From: Ruminococcus sp.
GTDB taxonomy: Bacteria; Bacillota; Clostridia; Oscillospirales; Ruminococcaceae
Assembly: GCA_017519145.1 (NCBI GenBank)
Contig: JAFWTA010000027.1
Coordinates: forward strand, 60,476 to 124,475
DNA: 64,000 nt
Direction of reading: 5' to 3'
Under the pieces are notes generated by a model, which had not been told where the DNA came from, ran no database searches, and saw only the letters and a list, made by a program, of their open reading frames with translations. A program made the position numbers and the translations under genes. Shown here in pieces: positions 35,804 through 44,625 of this stretch; the stretch's first letter is position 1, and each line of letters begins with the position of its first letter.

Positions 35804-36103
35804 CGCAGCGGATATGACCGCAGTGCTTATATAACAGTTTATATGCAACTATCGGGGGAAAACCTTTCTGAGGAAAGGTTCTTCCCCCGAACCCCTTTTC
35901 CAAAGACTTTTGGCTGGTTTTTCTATGGAGAGGACGCTTTTTCACATAACCAAGCGTCCGTTTTGTTCAAGCGTCCTCTCCATAGAAAAACGAAAACAGA
36001 GTCCTCAGAAAGGAATCAAAGGAAGCGCTTTTCAAAAGGGTTCCCTTGATATCGCGTATATAGCTGCCATATGAGTATAGCAGTCATATCCGCTGCGTTT
36101 TTT
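35804..36103. repeat. Terminator stem split by a nested inverted-repeat element
   Basis: CGCAGCGGATATGAC at 35804-35818 is perfectly complementary to 36083-36097, after which TTTTTT follows, so the outer arms look like an intrinsic terminator of ridA. Between them lie further structures: a GGGGGAA...TTCCCCC hairpin (35854-35888) and a perfect 23-base inverted repeat (35917-35939 with 35969-35991, loop 29 bases), flanked by ACCCCTTTTCC and CAAAAGGGTT segments. It encodes no convincing protein. This stretch accounts for most of the 445 bases between ridA and nadA. An insertion of about 200 bases into the loop of a terminator is the simplest reading. Confidence 0.6.
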
Positions 36104-36143
36104 CGGAACTATGCACTTTTCACTGACAACTCTCCGTTATGGC

Positions 36144-36172
36144 TTGAAATATTATAACATATGTGGTATAAT
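36144..36172 (+). promoter_or_regulatory. Promoter of the nadA-hydE operon
   Basis: TTGAAA at 36144-36149 and TATAAT at 36167-36172 with a 17-base spacer, 62 bases before nadA. Confidence 0.75.
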
Positions 36173-36233
36173 TGATAAAATAGGCAAATTATAATTTCAA
36201 GTCTGATGCCTAAGACCGAAAGGAAGTATTATA

Positions 36234-37166
36234 ATGAACGTTCGTGAACTTCAGGACAGTATCATAAAACTCAAAAAAGAGACAAATACCGCCATCCTCG
36301 CACACTGCTATCAGGCAAGAGAGATATGCGAGATCGCAGACTTCGTGGGTGACAGCTATAAGCTCAGCGTTGACGCAAAAAATATCGCTGAGGAAAATAT
36401 CCTTTTCTGCGGAGTTCACTTCATGGCTGAGACCGCAAAAATGCTCTCGCCGCAGAAGCGTGTATTCCTTTCCAACAGGCACGCAGGCTGCCCCATGGCT
36501 GAGCAGATGGACAGGGAAATGATAAGTGCTGTCCGCGAAATGGAGCCCGACCGCACTGTTGTGGCTTACATCAACACCACTGCTGCATTAAAGACCGTTT
36601 GCGACGTCTGCGTTACCTCGTCAAGCGCTCTGCGTATCGTGAGAGCTCTCGACACCGACAAGATACTCTTCATCCCCGACTGCAATCTGGGAGACTATAT
36701 AAAGAAGCAGTGCCCCGAAAAGGATATCAAGCTCCTTCAGGGCGGCTGCCCCACTCATGCAAGGATAACAGTCAAGGAGGTACTGGCTGCAAAGGAGGAG
36801 CACCCCGATGCGCTTTTCCTCGTACATCCCGAGTGTACTCCCAAGGTGGTAGAGCTGGCTGACTATGTGGGCTCCACCACAGGTATCATGGACTATGCAA
36901 AGAAGTCCGACAGGAAGGAGTTCATCATCGGCACGGAAAATTCCATCGTGGAGCACTTGCAGTATGACTGCCCCGAAAAGAAATTCTATCCCGTCAGCCG
37001 TGACCTTGTCTGTCACAATATGAAGCTCACCACCCTCCCCGATATCTACAATACTCTCGTCGGTATCGGCGGCGGCGACGGCGACGCTTTCGAGATACTC
37101 ATGGACGATGAGCTCATCGCTCAGGCGAGAAAGTGCATAGATGAAATGATAAGGCTGGGCGGCTGA
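36234..37166 (+). CDS. nadA: Quinolinate synthase
   Basis: A 310-residue iron-sulphur enzyme that condenses iminoaspartate with dihydroxyacetone phosphate in NAD synthesis. The three cluster ligands are visible: Cys86 in HAGCPMAE, Cys201 in HPECTPK and Cys260 in VCHNMKLTT. HCYQ near residue 24 and GVHFMAETAKML (60-71) are substrate-binding. This is the short NadA form. GAAAGGAAG precedes the ATG. nadB and nadC, its usual partners, are not nearby; instead hydE starts one base after its stop. Confidence 0.92.
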   Translation: MNVRELQDSIIKLKKETNTAILAHCYQAREICEIADFVGDSYKLSVDAKNIAEENILFCGVHFMAETAKMLSPQKRVFLSNRHAGCPMAEQMDREMISAVREMEPDRTVVAYINTTAALKTVCDVCVTSSSALRIVRALDTDKILFIPDCNLGDYIKKQCPEKDIKLLQGGCPTHARITVKEVLAAKEEHPDALFLVHPECTPKVVELADYVGSTTGIMDYAKKSDRKEFIIGTENSIVEHLQYDCPEKKFYPVSRDLVCHNMKLTTLPDIYNTLVGIGGGDGDAFEILMDDELIAQARKCIDEMIRLGG

Positions 37167-37167
37167 T

Positions 37168-38202
37168 ATGACGGAACTTGTCGAAAAGCTTTACAATACG
37201 GGAGACCTCTCCGACAGCGAGCTGAAAGCTCTCATCGAGACCGACGACAGCAGCGCTGCGGAGCTCCTGCGCAGATACGCCGATGAGACAAGGCAGAAAA
37301 GCTACGGTAAAAAGGTCTTTCTCAGAGGACTTATCGAGGTCTCAAGCTATTGCAGGAATGACTGCCTTTACTGCGGTATCCGCCGCAGCAACAAGGAGGC
37401 TGACCGCTACCGCCTCTCCCGCGAGGAGATAATGAGCTGCTGCGAAAACGGCTACGGACTGGGCTTCCGCACATTCGTAATGCAGGGCGGAGAGGACAGC
37501 TTCTTCACCGATGACTTCATGTGCTCGGTAATATCGGAAATAAAGGAAAAATACCCCGACTGCGCTGTTACACTGTCACTGGGAGAGCGCTCTTACGACA
37601 GCTACAAGCGCATGAAGGAGGCAGGTGCGGACAGATACCTGCTCCGCCACGAAGCCGCCTCAGAGGAGCTGTATTCAAAGCTCCACCCTGCGGAGATGAG
37701 CCTTGCCCACCGCAAGGAATGTCTCTTTCAGCTCCGCGAGCTGGGCTATCAGGTAGGCGCAGGCTTCATGGTAGGCGCTCCGCACCAGACCACCGACCAC
37801 ATCATCGCGGACCTGCGCTTCCTTCAGGAGCTGCGCCCCCAGATGATAGGAATAGGTCCCTTTGTGCCCCACCATAACACTCCCTTTGCGGAGGAAAGCG
37901 GCGGCACTCTCACACTTACCCTGAGACTTCTGGGCATTCTCAGGCTCATGTTCCCAAAGGTGCTGCTGCCTGCTACCACTGCCCTCGGCACTATCGCTCC
38001 CAACGGCAGGGAGCTGGGGCTGAAAACAGGCTGCAACGTCGTTATGCCCAACCTCTCGCCTGTAAAGGTGAGGAAGAAATACGACCTGTACGACAACAAG
38101 ATATGTACGGGCGAAGAAGCCGCCGAATGCCGCGGCTGCCTGCAAAGACGCATAGAGTCCGCAGGCTATGAGGTGTCCGCAGAGCGCGGAGACTGCATAT
38201 AA
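37168..38202 (+). CDS. hydE: Radical SAM protein, HydE family
   Basis: A 344-residue radical SAM enzyme. The cluster motif is CRNDCLYC with cysteines at 62, 66 and 69, in the context LRGLIEVSSYCRNDCLYCGI that is typical of HydE/PylB-type proteins; VGAGFMVGAPHQTTDHI is also a HydE hallmark. HydE builds part of the di-iron ligand set of [FeFe] hydrogenase. No hydF, hydG or hydrogenase gene lies in the window. It begins one base after nadA and precedes four tandem U32-like genes, so a different substrate is possible. The C-terminal CRGCLQRR may bind a second cluster. Confidence 0.85.
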   Translation: MTELVEKLYNTGDLSDSELKALIETDDSSAAELLRRYADETRQKSYGKKVFLRGLIEVSSYCRNDCLYCGIRRSNKEADRYRLSREEIMSCCENGYGLGFRTFVMQGGEDSFFTDDFMCSVISEIKEKYPDCAVTLSLGERSYDSYKRMKEAGADRYLLRHEAASEELYSKLHPAEMSLAHRKECLFQLRELGYQVGAGFMVGAPHQTTDHIIADLRFLQELRPQMIGIGPFVPHHNTPFAEESGGTLTLTLRLLGILRLMFPKVLLPATTALGTIAPNGRELGLKTGCNVVMPNLSPVKVRKKYDLYDNKICTGEEAAECRGCLQRRIESAGYEVSAERGDCI

Positions 38203-38286
38203 GCCATTAGCCGTCAGCTGTCAGCCCTATTGCTGACAAGGCTTAATAACAAATAAAAATATACTTCGATCCAAGGAGAATAAAAC

Positions 38287-39231
38287 ATGAGAGTTCGTTT
38301 CCACCTTCCCGATTTTTCGGGTAATTTCAAGCTCAATCTCCTCTTTGCGGAAATGCTGAAGCACCGCCCCGAATTTTTCCGCGAGGGCGTGGAGATAGCT
38401 TCATTTTACGGCGTATTCCCGCCCTCCATCTGGAACGGCGGCAGAACTCAGGGCGGAGTCTGTGACAAGACCTTCGTAAAGCAGGTCATCAAGACCTTCA
38501 ACGAGAGAGGCATCCCCCTCAGATTTACATTCACAAACCCTGCATTGGAGAAAAAGCACCTCAGCGACCAGTTCTGCAACATGGTGCTGAATATGGCGAA
38601 CAACGGTCTCAATGAGGCTATCGTCATGTCTCCCCTCCTTGAGGACTATATCCGCAGGAACTTCCCCGACTACAAGCTTACCAGCTCCACCTGCAAGCGC
38701 CTTGATACACTTGAGGGACTTCTGGGCGAGCTGGAAAAGGATTACCATATAGTGGTCATGGACTACGACCTGAACAACCGCTTCGAGCTCCTTGAGAAGA
38801 TACCTATGGAGTACAGGCCCCGTATCGAGTTCCTCTCAAATGCCTGCTGTGAGCCGGGATGTCCCAGACGCTCCGCCCATTATCACTCCATAGGCGTCCA
38901 GCAGATAGCCTATAACGAGCATATAAAGAAGTACCCCAATCTCCCCTTCAATGTGGAGAAGTACGACCCCGACCACTTCCGCGACTGCCCCTACTCACAG
39001 AGAGGTATCTTCGAGATAAGGAACCTCCGCACACATATCTCCCCTGAGGATATCTGGGAGAAGTATGTGCCCATGGGCTTTGAGCAGTTCAAGATAGAGG
39101 GAAGAACGGCAAGTCCCATAAACGTGCTGGAAACATATATGTATTACATGGCAAAGCCCGAATGCCGCGACGAAGCAAGGTTCACCCTGCTGAAGACCAT
39201 GGAAAATTCAGGCGCATTGTCATTCAAGTAA
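38287..39231 (+). CDS. U32-like Cys-rich protein, tandem copy 1
   Basis: A 314-residue protein, first of four tandem paralogues. The C-terminal EDIWEKYVPMGFEQFKIEGR (about residues 267-286) matches the U32 signature in which an aspartate-led helix precedes KIEGR. Six cysteines are invariant in all four copies: 59, 97, 136, 188, 192 and 234, the 188/192 pair forming C-x3-C. U32 proteins such as UbiU, UbiV and TrhP use four cysteines for a [4Fe-4S] cluster in O2-independent hydroxylations; a cluster here is inferred. The gene starts with AAGGAGAATAAAAC 85 bases after hydE. It has no signal peptide. The classical peptidase name of U32 should not be taken literally. Confidence 0.7.
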   Translation: MRVRFHLPDFSGNFKLNLLFAEMLKHRPEFFREGVEIASFYGVFPPSIWNGGRTQGGVCDKTFVKQVIKTFNERGIPLRFTFTNPALEKKHLSDQFCNMVLNMANNGLNEAIVMSPLLEDYIRRNFPDYKLTSSTCKRLDTLEGLLGELEKDYHIVVMDYDLNNRFELLEKIPMEYRPRIEFLSNACCEPGCPRRSAHYHSIGVQQIAYNEHIKKYPNLPFNVEKYDPDHFRDCPYSQRGIFEIRNLRTHISPEDIWEKYVPMGFEQFKIEGRTASPINVLETYMYYMAKPECRDEARFTLLKTMENSGALSFK

Positions 39232-39242
39232 GGAGGATAATC

Positions 39243-40199
39243 ATGCGAGTAAGATTTCATCTCCCTGATTTTACGGAGCATTTCCGCTTCAATCTCGTCT
39301 TTGCGCATATGATGAAGAACCGCCCCGACTACTTCCGCGAGGGCGTTGAGATAGCTTCATTCTACGGAGCCTTCCCTCCCTCATTATGGAACGGCGGCAG
39401 GACCATCGGCGGTCAGTGCGACGAGAGCTTCATCAAGGGCGTCATAAAAAGCTTCAACGACCTTGGCATACCGCTGAGATTTACCTTTACTAACCCCGTG
39501 CTGAAAGAGGAGCACCTCTATGACCCCTTCTGCAACAGAGTCATGGAGCTTGCCAACAACGGCTTCAACGAGGTCATCGTGAACTCTCCCCTGCTGGAGG
39601 ACTACATCCGCAAGACCTATCCCGACTACAAGCTGACCAGCTCTACCTGCAAGCGCCTTGACACCGAGGACGGCTTCCTCAATGAGCTGAAAAAGGACTA
39701 CAGCATCGTGGTCATGGACTACGACCTGAACAATAAATTCGATATCCTTGAAAAGGTGCCCATGGAGGACAGACCCCGCATCGAGTTCCTGTCCAACGCC
39801 TGCTGCAACCCGAAATGTCCCAACCGCAAGCTGGAATACGACCTTATCGGCGAGCAGATGATATACTACAACAAGCATCTGAAGGAGCACCCCGAGCTTC
39901 CCTTTGACATCAATAACTACACCGAGCGCAACGTCAACAAGCTCATACACTGCAACTGCCGTCAGCGTACCCTATATGAGATAAAGGACCTGCCCACCCA
40001 TATCTCTCCCGACGATATCTGGGGCAAGTATGTGCCCATGGGCTTTGAGCAGTTCAAGATAGAGGGCAGGACCGCAGGAAACCTCTACCTCATAGATATC
40101 TATATGTACTACATGACAAAGCCCGAATGCCGCGACGAGGCAAGAATGATGTTCTTCTACAACCTCGACTCAAACGGCGTTATCCAGTACGAAAGCTAA
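39243..40199 (+). CDS. U32-like Cys-rich protein, tandem copy 2
   Basis: A 318-residue paralogue of the preceding gene; 45 of its first 60 residues match copy 1 in a hand alignment. It keeps the six family cysteines, the STCKRLD motif and the C-x3-C pair as CNPKC, and ends with DDIWGKYVPMGFEQFKIEGR. Near the last ligand it has an extra pair (HCNCR), so a fifth thiolate is nearby. AAGGAGG precedes ATG 39243; the upstream open frame lies inside copy 1. The gene follows copy 1 after 11 bases. Confidence 0.7.
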   Translation: MRVRFHLPDFTEHFRFNLVFAHMMKNRPDYFREGVEIASFYGAFPPSLWNGGRTIGGQCDESFIKGVIKSFNDLGIPLRFTFTNPVLKEEHLYDPFCNRVMELANNGFNEVIVNSPLLEDYIRKTYPDYKLTSSTCKRLDTEDGFLNELKKDYSIVVMDYDLNNKFDILEKVPMEDRPRIEFLSNACCNPKCPNRKLEYDLIGEQMIYYNKHLKEHPELPFDINNYTERNVNKLIHCNCRQRTLYEIKDLPTHISPDDIWGKYVPMGFEQFKIEGRTAGNLYLIDIYMYYMTKPECRDEARMMFFYNLDSNGVIQYES

Positions 40200-40211
40200 G
40201 GAGGCGATATC

Positions 40212-41168
40212 ATGAGAGCAAGATTTCATCTTCCGGGACTTACAAAGAACTTTTCCTTCAATCTCATATTCGCACATATGATGAAAAACTGTCCCTATTT
40301 CTTCCGCGAGGGCGTGGAGATAGCTTCATTCTACGGCATATTCCCCCCTGCTGTCTGGAACGGCGGAAGGTCCGTAAGAGGCAGATGCGATGAGAGCTAT
40401 GTAAAACAGGTCATAACCACCTTCAACAATATGGGCATTCCTGTCCGCTTTACATTCACAAATCCCTGTATCACAGAGGAGCTCCTCCACGACCCTTTCT
40501 GCAACAGGATACTTGAACTGGCTTACAACGACCTCAATGAGGTCATCGTCAATTCAGCCCTACTTGAGGACTACATACGCGACAAGTACCCCAACTTCAA
40601 GCTGACCAGCTCTACCTGCAAGCGCCTTGACACCGTTGACGGTCCCATAGGCGAGCTGAAAAAGGATTACAGCATAGTGGTGCTGGACTACGACCTGAAC
40701 AATCAGTTCGACCAGCTGGAGAAGATACCCGTTGAGGACAGAGGCAGATGCGAGATACTCTGCAACACTCTCTGCAATCCCAAGTGCAAGATGCGTAAGG
40801 AGCATTACAGGCTCATAGGCGAGCATTCCATCGCTTACAACGACTATGTGAACAGCGGAAGCACCGAGCCCTTTGACCTGAACAAATATTATGAGATAAA
40901 CGAGGAAAACGTCATAAACTGCGGCTGTTTCACCAGAAACGCCTTTGATATAAGAAAGCTCCCCACCCATGTGAGCCCCGACGATATCTGGGAGAAGTAC
41001 ATCCCCATGGGCTTTGAGCAGTTCAAGCTCGAGGGCAGGACCGCAGGCAGGATATTCCTCACAGAGAACTATCTCTACTACATGGTAAAGCCCGAGTGCC
41101 GCGATGAAGCCCGTCTTATGCTCCTGTATAATCTGGAGCGCAACGGAATAATCCGCGTGGATAAATAA
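40212..41168 (+). CDS. U32-like Cys-rich protein, tandem copy 3
   Basis: A 318-residue paralogue. It is the most Cys-rich of the four, with NCGCF at the last ligand and further cysteines at NCPYFF, NPCITE, RCEILCN and CKMRK, while keeping the six invariant ones. The shared barrel strands VEIASFYGIFPP, RFTFTNP and NEVIVNSALLEDYIRDKYP are intact. Substitutions in otherwise shared segments (IPVEDRGRCEILCN in place of IPMEYRPRIEFLSN) suggest a distinct partner or substrate. AAGGAGGC precedes the ATG, 12 bases after copy 2. Confidence 0.7.
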   Translation: MRARFHLPGLTKNFSFNLIFAHMMKNCPYFFREGVEIASFYGIFPPAVWNGGRSVRGRCDESYVKQVITTFNNMGIPVRFTFTNPCITEELLHDPFCNRILELAYNDLNEVIVNSALLEDYIRDKYPNFKLTSSTCKRLDTVDGPIGELKKDYSIVVLDYDLNNQFDQLEKIPVEDRGRCEILCNTLCNPKCKMRKEHYRLIGEHSIAYNDYVNSGSTEPFDLNKYYEINEENVINCGCFTRNAFDIRKLPTHVSPDDIWEKYIPMGFEQFKLEGRTAGRIFLTENYLYYMVKPECRDEARLMLLYNLERNGIIRVDK

Positions 41169-41180
41169 GAGGTAGAGAAT

Positions 41181-42119
41181 ATGAAAGCAAGATTTCACCT
41201 CCCCGGTATAGCCACCCATTTCAAGTTCAACCTTATCTTCGCCACGGTGCTGGAGCAGTATCCCCAGTACTTCCGCGATTTCGAGATAGCCTCATTCTAC
41301 GGAGCCTTTCCCCAGTCCATCTGGAACGGCGGAAGGACTCAGGAGGGCTTATGCGACAAGAAGTTCGTGAAGATGGTGCTGAAGGCGTTCAACGACAGGG
41401 GCATACCCGTCCGCTTCACCTTTACAAATCCCGCTCTTGAAAAGAAGCACCTCAATGACAAGTTCTGCAACATGGTCATGAGCCTTGCCAACAACGGTCT
41501 CAACGAGGCAATAGTTGTGTCCCCCATACTGGAGGACTATATCCGCAAAAACTATCCCGATTTCAAGCTGACAAGCTCCACCTGCAAGCGCCTTGACGAC
41601 GGCGAAAGACTGGCTCAGGAGCTGGAAAAGGATTACAGCATAGTGGTGGTGGATTACGACCTCAACAACAAGTTCGATATCCTCGAAAAGCTTCCCCACA
41701 AGGAGAAGTGTGAATTTCTGGTCAACTCAAACTGCCGCCCTGCCTGTCCCAACAGGAAACAGCATTACTACAACGTGGGCGTCCAGCAGATAAACTACGC
41801 CAACCATATGCGCAAGTACCCCGACCAGCCCTATGACCCCATAATCTTCGGTGACGGAGCCAATCAGAACTGCCCGTTTTTCACCAGGAACCTCTTTGAG
41901 ATAAGAGACCTGAGCACAAATATTAAGCCCGCCGACATCTGGGACAAGTACCTCCCCATGGGCTTTAACCAGTTCAAGATCGAGGGCAGGACAGCATGGC
42001 TGTTCAACCTCATCGAGACCTACATATACTATCTGGCAAAGCCTGAATACGCCGATATCGCAAGATATACCCTCATCGACTTCTGCTATGAGAACGACGT
42101 TCTTTCAGTAAACGAATAA
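41181..42119 (+). CDS. U32-like Cys-rich protein, tandem copy 4
   Basis: A 312-residue paralogue, somewhat shorter near the N-terminus (FRDFEIAS in place of FREGVEIAS) and more divergent after residue 170, but with all six invariant cysteines, the STCKRLD motif and ADIWDKYLPMGFNQFKIEGR. The last-ligand region reads NCPFFTRN. The CRDEAR motif shared by copies 1-3 after the KIEGR block is replaced by YADIAR, so that extra Cys is not required. AGAGGTAGAG precedes the ATG. It is followed 15 bases later by the esterase gene. Confidence 0.7.
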   Translation: MKARFHLPGIATHFKFNLIFATVLEQYPQYFRDFEIASFYGAFPQSIWNGGRTQEGLCDKKFVKMVLKAFNDRGIPVRFTFTNPALEKKHLNDKFCNMVMSLANNGLNEAIVVSPILEDYIRKNYPDFKLTSSTCKRLDDGERLAQELEKDYSIVVVDYDLNNKFDILEKLPHKEKCEFLVNSNCRPACPNRKQHYYNVGVQQINYANHMRKYPDQPYDPIIFGDGANQNCPFFTRNLFEIRDLSTNIKPADIWDKYLPMGFNQFKIEGRTAWLFNLIETYIYYLAKPEYADIARYTLIDFCYENDVLSVNE

Positions 42120-42134
42120 GGAGATTTTCGCATA

Positions 42135-43649
42135 ATGAAAGCTGCTGCTGTATTCAGTGATAACATGGTGCTGCAAAGAGAGCGGTACGTCCGTATCTTC
42201 GGCACCTGCACCAATAACGAAAAGGTCATAACCGTCTCCGTGCCCGAGCTGCTCATCTCCGTGAGAGCCATCATCAGAAAAGGCAGATGGGAGGCTGTAC
42301 TGCCCCCTATGACGGAGTGCAGCAAATGCACCCTCGAGATAGCCTGCGGAGCCATAAGGAAGGTGTTCCGCAATGTGGCTATCGGAGAGGTCTGGCTGGC
42401 AGGCGGTCAGTCCAACATGGAATTTGAGCTCCGCAACGACAAAAACGGAGTCCGCGAGCTGGTCAGCTGCGCCGAGGAGGACGTTAGATATTACTACACT
42501 CCCAAATGCGCCATGCCCGAGGAAATAGAGGAAGCCGAAAAGCATACGGGCTGGAGCCTGCCCTCTGCGGATAATTCCGCGGCATGGTCGGCTGCGGGGT
42601 ATTACTTCGCAAAAGAGCTGAGCCGCAGGCTGGGCGTTACCGTAGGCATCATAGGCTGCAACTGGGGCGGCACCTCCGCCTCTGCGTGGATGAGCCGCGA
42701 GTACCTCGAGCAGGACAGCCGCCTCCGCCCCTATGTGGAGGAGTATGACAAGGCTGTAAAGGGCAAATCACGCAGGAAAATGATAGCTGAGTACGACGAG
42801 TATACGGCGTATCAGGAGGGCTGGGAGCAGCGTGTGGCTGAGTGCTATGACGCTGACCCCGATATAAAGTGGCCCGATGTTGTGGCTAAATGCGGCGAAA
42901 ACAGGTATCCCGGTCCCCACGGCATTAAAAATCCCATGCGCCCATGCGGTCTGTATGAGACAATGGTCAGCAGAGTGGCACCCTATACTCTCCGCGGCGT
43001 GCTCTGGTATCAGGGCGAGTCCGACGACCACCGCCCCCAAGTATACAGCGTGCTGCTGAAGGCTCTCATCGAGAACTGGCGTCGCGACTGGAAGGACGAC
43101 GAACTGCCGTTTATCATCGTGCAGCTGCCCATGTTCAAGTACAGGGACGATCCCGACACAAAGAGCTGGGCGCTCATAAGAGAAGCGCAGGAAAAGGTGT
43201 TCCGCACCGTTAAGAACACGGGACTTGCTGTCTGCCTTGACTGCGGAGAATTCAACAATATCCACCCCACCGACAAGGAGCCCATAGGCCACAGACTGTA
43301 CCTTCAGGCAATGAGCGAGGTCTATTCTCAGATGAGCAGGAGCGAGTCCATGCCGCCCATGTACGACGGCTTTGAGATAAGAGGAAGCGCTATGCTCATA
43401 CACCTTGCCAACGTGGGAAAGGGTCTGGGCGGAAAGGACGAGAACTGCCTTGAGGGCTTCGAGCTGGCAGGCAGCGACGGTAAGTTCTATCCTGCACAGG
43501 CAAGGGTAGCCCTGCCCTATATAGAGCTGAGCTGCGAGAAGGTGAAAGCCCCTGCCGCAGCCCGTTTCAAGTGGACAAACTATGCGGACGTAGGTCTTTT
43601 CGGAGTCAACGGGCTCCCTCTCGCGCCATTCCGCACATATACCGACTAA
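42135..43649 (+). CDS. Sialate O-acetylesterase-like SGNH hydrolase
   Basis: A 504-residue SASA-family esterase. The catalytic serine is in LAGGQSNMEFEL (about residues 92-103), the block-III motif is LWYQGESDDH, and the histidine is in NNIHPTDKEPIGHRL; all three SGNH elements are present. No signal peptide is visible, so it should act in the cytoplasm on imported acetylated sugars rather than on the cell wall. It is the fifth gene after hydE, and the short spacing and AAGGAG site place it in the same operon as the U32-like array. The natural acetylated substrate is unknown. Confidence 0.82.
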   Translation: MKAAAVFSDNMVLQRERYVRIFGTCTNNEKVITVSVPELLISVRAIIRKGRWEAVLPPMTECSKCTLEIACGAIRKVFRNVAIGEVWLAGGQSNMEFELRNDKNGVRELVSCAEEDVRYYYTPKCAMPEEIEEAEKHTGWSLPSADNSAAWSAAGYYFAKELSRRLGVTVGIIGCNWGGTSASAWMSREYLEQDSRLRPYVEEYDKAVKGKSRRKMIAEYDEYTAYQEGWEQRVAECYDADPDIKWPDVVAKCGENRYPGPHGIKNPMRPCGLYETMVSRVAPYTLRGVLWYQGESDDHRPQVYSVLLKALIENWRRDWKDDELPFIIVQLPMFKYRDDPDTKSWALIREAQEKVFRTVKNTGLAVCLDCGEFNNIHPTDKEPIGHRLYLQAMSEVYSQMSRSESMPPMYDGFEIRGSAMLIHLANVGKGLGGKDENCLEGFELAGSDGKFYPAQARVALPYIELSCEKVKAPAAARFKWTNYADVGLFGVNGLPLAPFRTYTD

Positions 43650-43667
43650 TTATTCAGGAGGAAGATC

Positions 43668-44438
43668 ATGCTTTTAGCAGTAGATATCGGAAATACCAAC
43701 ATCGTTTTCGGCTGTGTTGACGACAAGGACGAGGTAGTTCTCTTTGAGAGGATCAGCACAGACCACAATGCCACAGCCGCAGAATACGCTGTACTCATCA
43801 AGACCATCCTCGAGATGAACAGCTTCAACGTCTCTGACATTGACGACGCTATCATGTCATCGGTAGTGCCCTCTGTGACCAATACCGTCAAGGAGGCTGT
43901 CCGCAAGCTCTTCGGAGTTGACGTAATGATGGCAGGTCCCGGAGTAAAGACGGGACTCAATATCCTCATCGACAACCCTGCACAGCTGGGAAGCGATCAG
44001 GCTGTGGACGCTGTTGCGGCTATAAACCAGTACCCTGTTCCCCTCATCATCATTGATATGGGGACCGCCACAACTCTCTCTGTTGTTGACAGCAAGAAGA
44101 ACTACCGCGGCGGACTTATCCTCACGGGCATGAAGGTAGCTGCCGACGCTCTCACAGCAAGAACAGCACAGCTCCCCAAGGTGAATTTTGAGGTGCCGCC
44201 TCATGTTATCGGCACAAACACCATCGACTGTCTCAAGAGCGGCATACTCTACTCCAACGCCAGCGCCCTTGACGGCATAATCGACCGCATAGAGGACGAG
44301 CTGGGTGAGAAGTGTACAGCAGTGGCAACAGGCGGACTTTCCGAGCTGGTAGTTCCCCTTTGCAGGAGAAAGATAATACTTGACAACAACCTCCTCATAA
44401 AGGGGCTGGCTATAATCTACAGGAAGAACAAGAAGTGA
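43668..44438 (+). CDS. coaX: Type III pantothenate kinase
   Basis: A 256-residue ASKHA-fold kinase that starts CoA synthesis. The phosphate-1 motif is DIGNTNIVFG (residues 6-15), the central motif GSDQAVDAVAA precedes DMGTATTLSVVD (about 125-136), and the substrate-loop glycines at YRGGLILTGM are intact. CoaX enzymes are not feedback-inhibited by CoA. GGAGGAAG precedes the ATG. It follows the esterase by 18 bases and is the last gene of the operon. The 178 bases before the next gene carry only a short repeat and that gene's promoter. Confidence 0.92.
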   Translation: MLLAVDIGNTNIVFGCVDDKDEVVLFERISTDHNATAAEYAVLIKTILEMNSFNVSDIDDAIMSSVVPSVTNTVKEAVRKLFGVDVMMAGPGVKTGLNILIDNPAQLGSDQAVDAVAAINQYPVPLIIIDMGTATTLSVVDSKKNYRGGLILTGMKVAADALTARTAQLPKVNFEVPPHVIGTNTIDCLKSGILYSNASALDGIIDRIEDELGEKCTAVATGGLSELVVPLCRRKIILDNNLLIKGLAIIYRKNKK

Positions 44439-44561
44439 TGTTAAAGCCCTTAGCCTTTAGCCGTATAAAAAACAATGCCCCGAAGCTTATGTGCGGCGCT
44501 GATAAATAAGTTTTAGCCATAGTATTTCTGATATGCAGTCAGAAGTACTGTGGCATTTTTA

Positions 44562-44590
44562 TTGACGGTGCTGAGATAATGTGCTATAAT
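44562..44590 (+). promoter_or_regulatory. Promoter of the AT-rich orphan gene
   Basis: TTGACG at 44562-44567 and TATAAT at 44585-44590 with a 17-base spacer. It lies 36 bases before the start codon. Confidence 0.8.
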
Positions 44591-44625
44591 TACACCAGTA
44601 TAAATCGGGATTTGAGGTGACACTC

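Noticed and set aside
35842-36049. A 68-codon open frame starting ATGCAACTATCGGG
   Set aside because: It runs through the inverted repeats, has no ribosome site, and its product is merely the translated repeat.
38287-42119. Radical SAM enzymes for the four tandem genes
   Set aside because: None has a C-x3-C-x2-C cluster motif near the N-terminus; their C-x3-C pair is alone and late in the chain.
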